DNA of 8,865 nucleotides. It comes from Chthoniobacterales bacterium. GTDB lineage: Bacteria; Verrucomicrobiota; Verrucomicrobiia; Chthoniobacterales; UBA10450. The notes below the pieces were generated by a model. The model saw only the letters and a list, made by a program, of their open reading frames with translations. It was not told the origin of the DNA and made no database searches. The stretch lies in assembly GCA_013697015.1 (NCBI GenBank), contig JACCXL010000363.1, positions 1 to 8,865 of the forward strand, in the 5' to 3' direction. The position numbers were made by a program, and so were the translations under genes. This document shows positions 6,294 through 8,865 of this stretch, piece by piece. Position 1 is the first letter of the stretch, and each line of letters opens with the position of its first letter.

Positions 6294-7541
6294 ATGACAC
6301 GGCGCGCACAGAAAAAGGTTGGTGTGGTCGGACTTGGCATCATCGGCCAACGAGTCGCTGAGAATCTTCGTCGTCGTGGGTTTCAGGTCTTCGTCTGGAA
6401 TCGAACGCCGCGCCCCTTCCCTAATTTCGTCGGGTCGCCCGCAGAGATCGCTGCTCTCTGCGATTTTGTGCAGATCTTCGTCGCGGATGACGAGGCACTG
6501 CAGGAAATCGTGCGGCAGATGACGAGCACGCTTGGTGCGAACAATTTGGTCATGGCGCACAGCACCGTTGCGCCCGACTCCATGCGTTCAGCGGCCGAAA
6601 TCGTGCGACGGCGTGGCTCTCAATTCGTCGATGCACCCTTCACCGGCAGTAAACTCGCCGCGGAAAAAGGTGAATTAATCTATTACGTCGGCGGAGATGA
6701 GATGGCGTTGCGTCGGGCTCGTCCCGTCCTGGAGGCAAGCAGCAAAGAGATTTTGGAGATCGGAGCGGTCGGGGATGCTACGATCGTGAAGATCGCCACA
6801 AACATGGTCACGGCGGTGACCGTCCAGGTCGGCATCGAGGCTTTGGCGCTGGCCTACGGGGCCGGGATCTCGCCGGAAAAGTTCGGCGCTGCGCTGCGCT
6901 GCAATGCGAGTCACTCGGGAACCCTCGGTTTTAAGCTGCCGAAGATTATCGAGGGGGACTTCGAACCTCACTTTTCGGTTAATCATATGCTGAAGGACTT
7001 GCGCATCGCGGCGCGCATGGGTCGAGCGCTCGATGTCGGTTTGCCCGCGACGGCCGCGGCGCACGATCGCCTTTTGGAAGAGGTGCGAAATGAGCGCGGC
7101 GATGACGACTACTCGTCAGTCGCACGGCAATATTTCGCCGGCAATTTGTTGCAGGTTGATAAGGATAACGGCGCCGCGCTCTCCGAGCAGCTGGAACTGA
7201 GGGAGCGGCCCTTAAAGGAAACGGTTAGAGATCCGTCGGTGGCGGAGCCTTCAGAAGAGCAGGCCGTGCCAGATATTCCGCAAGATCCGTCATCCCAATC
7301 CTCCGCGTCCGGCGAAGCTTCAGAAGAATCCGACAGCACTGACGTGACGCTGATCGAGCCAACCGTTAAATCATCTGAAACGGAGACCGCGGCGATCGAG
7401 GAATCGAAGGAGGAAGGGCATGTTTCGTCAGAAGAAGTCGCGCAAGAAAGTCCGAGCGAGCGGCAGCTCCCCGTGCCGGAGGAAGACACACCGCGCGGCT
7501 TCTTTGACCGGTTTCGCCGGCTTGGCAGGAGCGCGAAATAA
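6294..7541 (+). CDS. NAD(P)-dependent beta-hydroxyacid dehydrogenase with long acidic C-terminal tail
   Basis: A 415-residue protein. Residues 8-285 form a complete 3-hydroxyisobutyrate dehydrogenase / glyoxylate-succinic semialdehyde reductase domain. Landmarks are the Rossmann motif GVVGLGIIGQRVAENL (10-25), FVWNRTP, where Arg37 favours NADP, and HSTVAPDSM (89-97). DAPFTGSKLAAEKGEL (113-128) is the substrate loop, catalytic Lys166 sits in VKIATNM with Asn170, and HMLKDLRIA carries Lys234. Family members reduce small 2- or 4-carbon semialdehydes or glyoxylate, or oxidise beta-hydroxyacids; the substrate is not fixed here. Such enzymes usually end near residue 290. This one continues for about 125 residues rich in Glu, Ser, Pro and Asp, likely disordered, and closes with the basic amphipathic tip RGFFDRFRRLGRSAK. 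The tail is in frame and has no internal stop. The ATG lies 95 bp after the previous gene and has no Shine-Dalgarno motif. Confidence 0.9.
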   Translation: MTRRAQKKVGVVGLGIIGQRVAENLRRRGFQVFVWNRTPRPFPNFVGSPAEIAALCDFVQIFVADDEALQEIVRQMTSTLGANNLVMAHSTVAPDSMRSAAEIVRRRGSQFVDAPFTGSKLAAEKGELIYYVGGDEMALRRARPVLEASSKEILEIGAVGDATIVKIATNMVTAVTVQVGIEALALAYGAGISPEKFGAALRCNASHSGTLGFKLPKIIEGDFEPHFSVNHMLKDLRIAARMGRALDVGLPATAAAHDRLLEEVRNERGDDDYSSVARQYFAGNLLQVDKDNGAALSEQLELRERPLKETVRDPSVAEPSEEQAVPDIPQDPSSQSSASGEASEESDSTDVTLIEPTVKSSETETAAIEESKEEGHVSSEEVAQESPSERQLPVPEEDTPRGFFDRFRRLGRSAK

Positions 7542-7564
7542 GCTGCCGGTATCGGCCTGGTGTG

Positions 7565-8464
7565 ATGCAGATTCCCGACGCAGCCGCACTTTTCGATCTG
7601 TCGGGCCGGGCGAAATATCGTATCACAGGAACGGACCGCACACGCTTCTTAAACGGCCAGCTAACGAATGACGTTCGCAAAGCGGAAGCCGGCACGCTGC
7701 TGGAAGCCTGCATTCTGAGTGCGAAAGGAAAGCTGAATGGACACCTCTTTCTCGCTGCCGAATCCGATGCATTTCTGCTCGATGCCGACGACGCACTCCG
7801 CGAGACACTGCCTGCTCGCCTGGAGCGTTACGTGATCGCAGACGATGTGCAAATCTCGGACATCAGCGATGATTTCGGTCTGCTCCATGTCGTTGTGGGG
7901 ACGCCTTCTGACCTGCCGCGAGATTGCGTGGTGCGCCGGGCGGACCGGTTCGGTTTACCCGGCTGGGACGTGCGTTTTCCCCGACCGGAGCTCGAGCGAA
8001 TAAAGCACCAGTTGTTGTCGCTCTTTTCGTTCTGTGACGAGGCCTGTGCTGAAACGTGGCGGATCGAACGCGGCATTCCTCGCTGGGGGGAGGAATTGAC
8101 GGAGGAGATCATTCCCGTGGAAGCGAATCTGCAGGAGCGCACGATCGATTACACGAAAGGTTGCTACATCGGACAGGAGACGATCTCGCGCATGAAAATG
8201 TCCGGCCAGACGAACAAACGTTTGTGTGGGCTGATCTCCCTCACCGGCTCGCCGCTTCGCGCCGGCATGCGACTCGTTCCTGTTGACGAGGCGAAAGATG
8301 TCGGGTGGATAACGAGTGCCACGATGAGTTCGCGCTTGGGTAAGCAAATCGCGCTCGGCTACGTGAAACGTGGATTTAGTGATTTGGGCACGCACTTGCG
8401 CGCACGCGACGCGGCGGCTGAAACCGGTTTGGAAATCGAAGTCGCTGCGCTTCCTTTCGTCTAG
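7565..8464 (+). CDS. ygfZ: YgfZ/GcvT-domain folate-binding protein (Fe-S cluster maintenance type)
   Basis: A 299-residue protein from ATG 7565; the GTG immediately before it (7562) is an alternative start. It shows the GcvT-like fold opening with FDLSGRAKYRITGTDRTRFL, then GQLTNDVRKAEAGTLLEACI (31-50 from the ATG), LSAKGKLNGHLFL, and the family signature KGCYIGQETISR (198-209) with invariant Cys200. YgfZ proteins bind tetrahydrofolate and help assemble or repair certain iron-sulfur enzymes, such as MiaB in E. coli; they act in the cytoplasm. The mid-section IERGIPRWGEELTEEIIPVE and the C-terminal barrel end LGYVKRGF are also typical. The length is close to that of bacterial YgfZ (about 300-330). 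It follows the dehydrogenase by 23 bp, so the two are probably co-transcribed, though no shared pathway is apparent. Confidence 0.9.
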   Translation: MQIPDAAALFDLSGRAKYRITGTDRTRFLNGQLTNDVRKAEAGTLLEACILSAKGKLNGHLFLAAESDAFLLDADDALRETLPARLERYVIADDVQISDISDDFGLLHVVVGTPSDLPRDCVVRRADRFGLPGWDVRFPRPELERIKHQLLSLFSFCDEACAETWRIERGIPRWGEELTEEIIPVEANLQERTIDYTKGCYIGQETISRMKMSGQTNKRLCGLISLTGSPLRAGMRLVPVDEAKDVGWITSATMSSRLGKQIALGYVKRGFSDLGTHLRARDAAAETGLEIEVAALPFV

Positions 8465-8572
8465 CTGGCGCCCTGTTTCGATCGCCCCAGAACGGCGTTG
8501 ACCGTCGATTGCGCTGAATCGTAGCTTGCTTGCCCGGCCGGAGCAGCGTGGAGCGTTCTGGTCACCGCACTC

Positions 8573-8865
8573 ATGGCCAAAGTCACCCTTCAGGTTGTCT
8601 CCAAAATCTATCCGGGGACAAATGGTCGCGACGTCACCGCGGTCAACGACGTTAGTCTCGAGATCAACGATCGGGAGTTTGTAGTTCTGGCCGGTCCCGC
8701 CGGTTGCGGTAAATCGACCACCTTGCGAATGATTGCCGGGCTCGAGAAGCCGTCCCGAGGCGACATTTTCATCGGCGAGCGGCGCGTGAACGACGTTCCG
8801 CCGAAGGATCGCGAGATCGCGATGCTGTTTCAAAACGACGCGCTTTATCCGCACATGTCCGTCTA
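8573..8865 (+). CDS. MalK/UgpC-type ABC transporter ATP-binding protein (partial)
   Basis: Ninety-seven codons from ATG 8573 to the right edge. The protein begins MAKVTLQVVSKIYPG and has the Walker A motif GPAGCGKST at about residues 41-49. It continues through LRMIAGLEKPSRGDIFIGER and reaches the Q-loop region IAMLFQNDALYPHMSV. LFQNxALYPHMSV and PPKDREIAM are characteristic of the carbohydrate-uptake (CUT1) MalK/UgpC/MsmX group, which energises import of sugars or glycerol-3-phosphate and usually carries a C-terminal regulatory OB domain. The Walker A serine of GPSGCGKST is alanine here, a conservative change. The signature motif, Walker B and regulatory domain lie beyond the edge, so substrate and completeness are unknown. 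It starts 108 bp after the YgfZ-like gene and may have its own promoter; none was confidently recognised. Confidence 0.92.
   Translation, partial: MAKVTLQVVSKIYPGTNGRDVTAVNDVSLEINDREFVVLAGPAGCGKSTTLRMIAGLEKPSRGDIFIGERRVNDVPPKDREIAMLFQNDALYPHMSV

Noticed and set aside
7109..7489. Minus-strand ORF of 126 aa, Ser-rich
   Set aside because: It is the mirror of the acidic dehydrogenase tail (Glu and Asp codons read as Ser and Phe); no independent coding evidence.
7955..8854. Minus-strand ORF of 299 aa
   Set aside because: It overlaps ygfZ and the ABC ATPase, both clearly coding on the plus strand.

Overview
The window is about 8.9 kb of GC-rich, densely coding bacterial chromosome with ordinary housekeeping-type content. 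No CRISPR array, insertion sequence, prophage gene, toxin-antitoxin pair or recognisable defence cassette was found. Lineage is an inference. Three things point to a soil-type Verrucomicrobiota or a related PVC-group or Acidobacteria-like organism. These are a futalosine-pathway menaquinone enzyme, a lipoprotein glutaminyl-cyclase-like M28 protein next to a parvulin, and the near-complete lack of Shine-Dalgarno motifs before the start codons.

Left part (1-2157) is read on the minus strand. It holds the N-terminus of a TolB/adenylate-cyclase-type two-TM protein that runs off the left edge (1-205). Next is a short orphan ORF that looks like the remaining N-terminal part of a larger protein (291-656). 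It is followed by tRNA-Tyr(GUA) with a plausible promoter (790-872, promoter 886-916) and a complete DegT/DnrJ/EryC1 sugar aminotransferase (964-2157).

Middle part (2158-3432): a 61-residue single-TM protein reads on the plus strand (2257-2442) and converges on an MqnD-type menaquinone gene on the minus strand (2456-3328). A hairpin plus T-tract between them serves as intrinsic terminator for the mqnD-like gene and contains both stop codons. The mqnD-like gene and parB diverge from a roughly 100 bp spacer that carries two small inverted repeats.

Right part (3433-8865) is a plus-strand run of six genes. They are parB, a glutaminyl-cyclase-like M28 lipoprotein, a parvulin prolyl isomerase whose start overlaps the previous stop (ATGA), and a beta-hydroxyacid dehydrogenase with a long acidic tail. 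They continue with a YgfZ/GcvT-like folate-binding protein and the start of a MalK/UgpC-type sugar ABC ATPase that is cut by the right edge. The first three genes are tightly spaced (22 bp, then -4 bp) and the dehydrogenase-ygfZ gap is 23 bp. The 95 bp and 108 bp gaps could hold further promoters. The QC-like/parvulin pair suggests coupled maturation of exported proteins; the other neighbours do not form an obvious single pathway.

The points most worth a second look are the truncated ORF next to the tRNA, the acidic tail with a basic amphipathic tip on the dehydrogenase, and the coupled QC/parvulin pair. I did not find convincing evidence of an undescribed multi-gene system.
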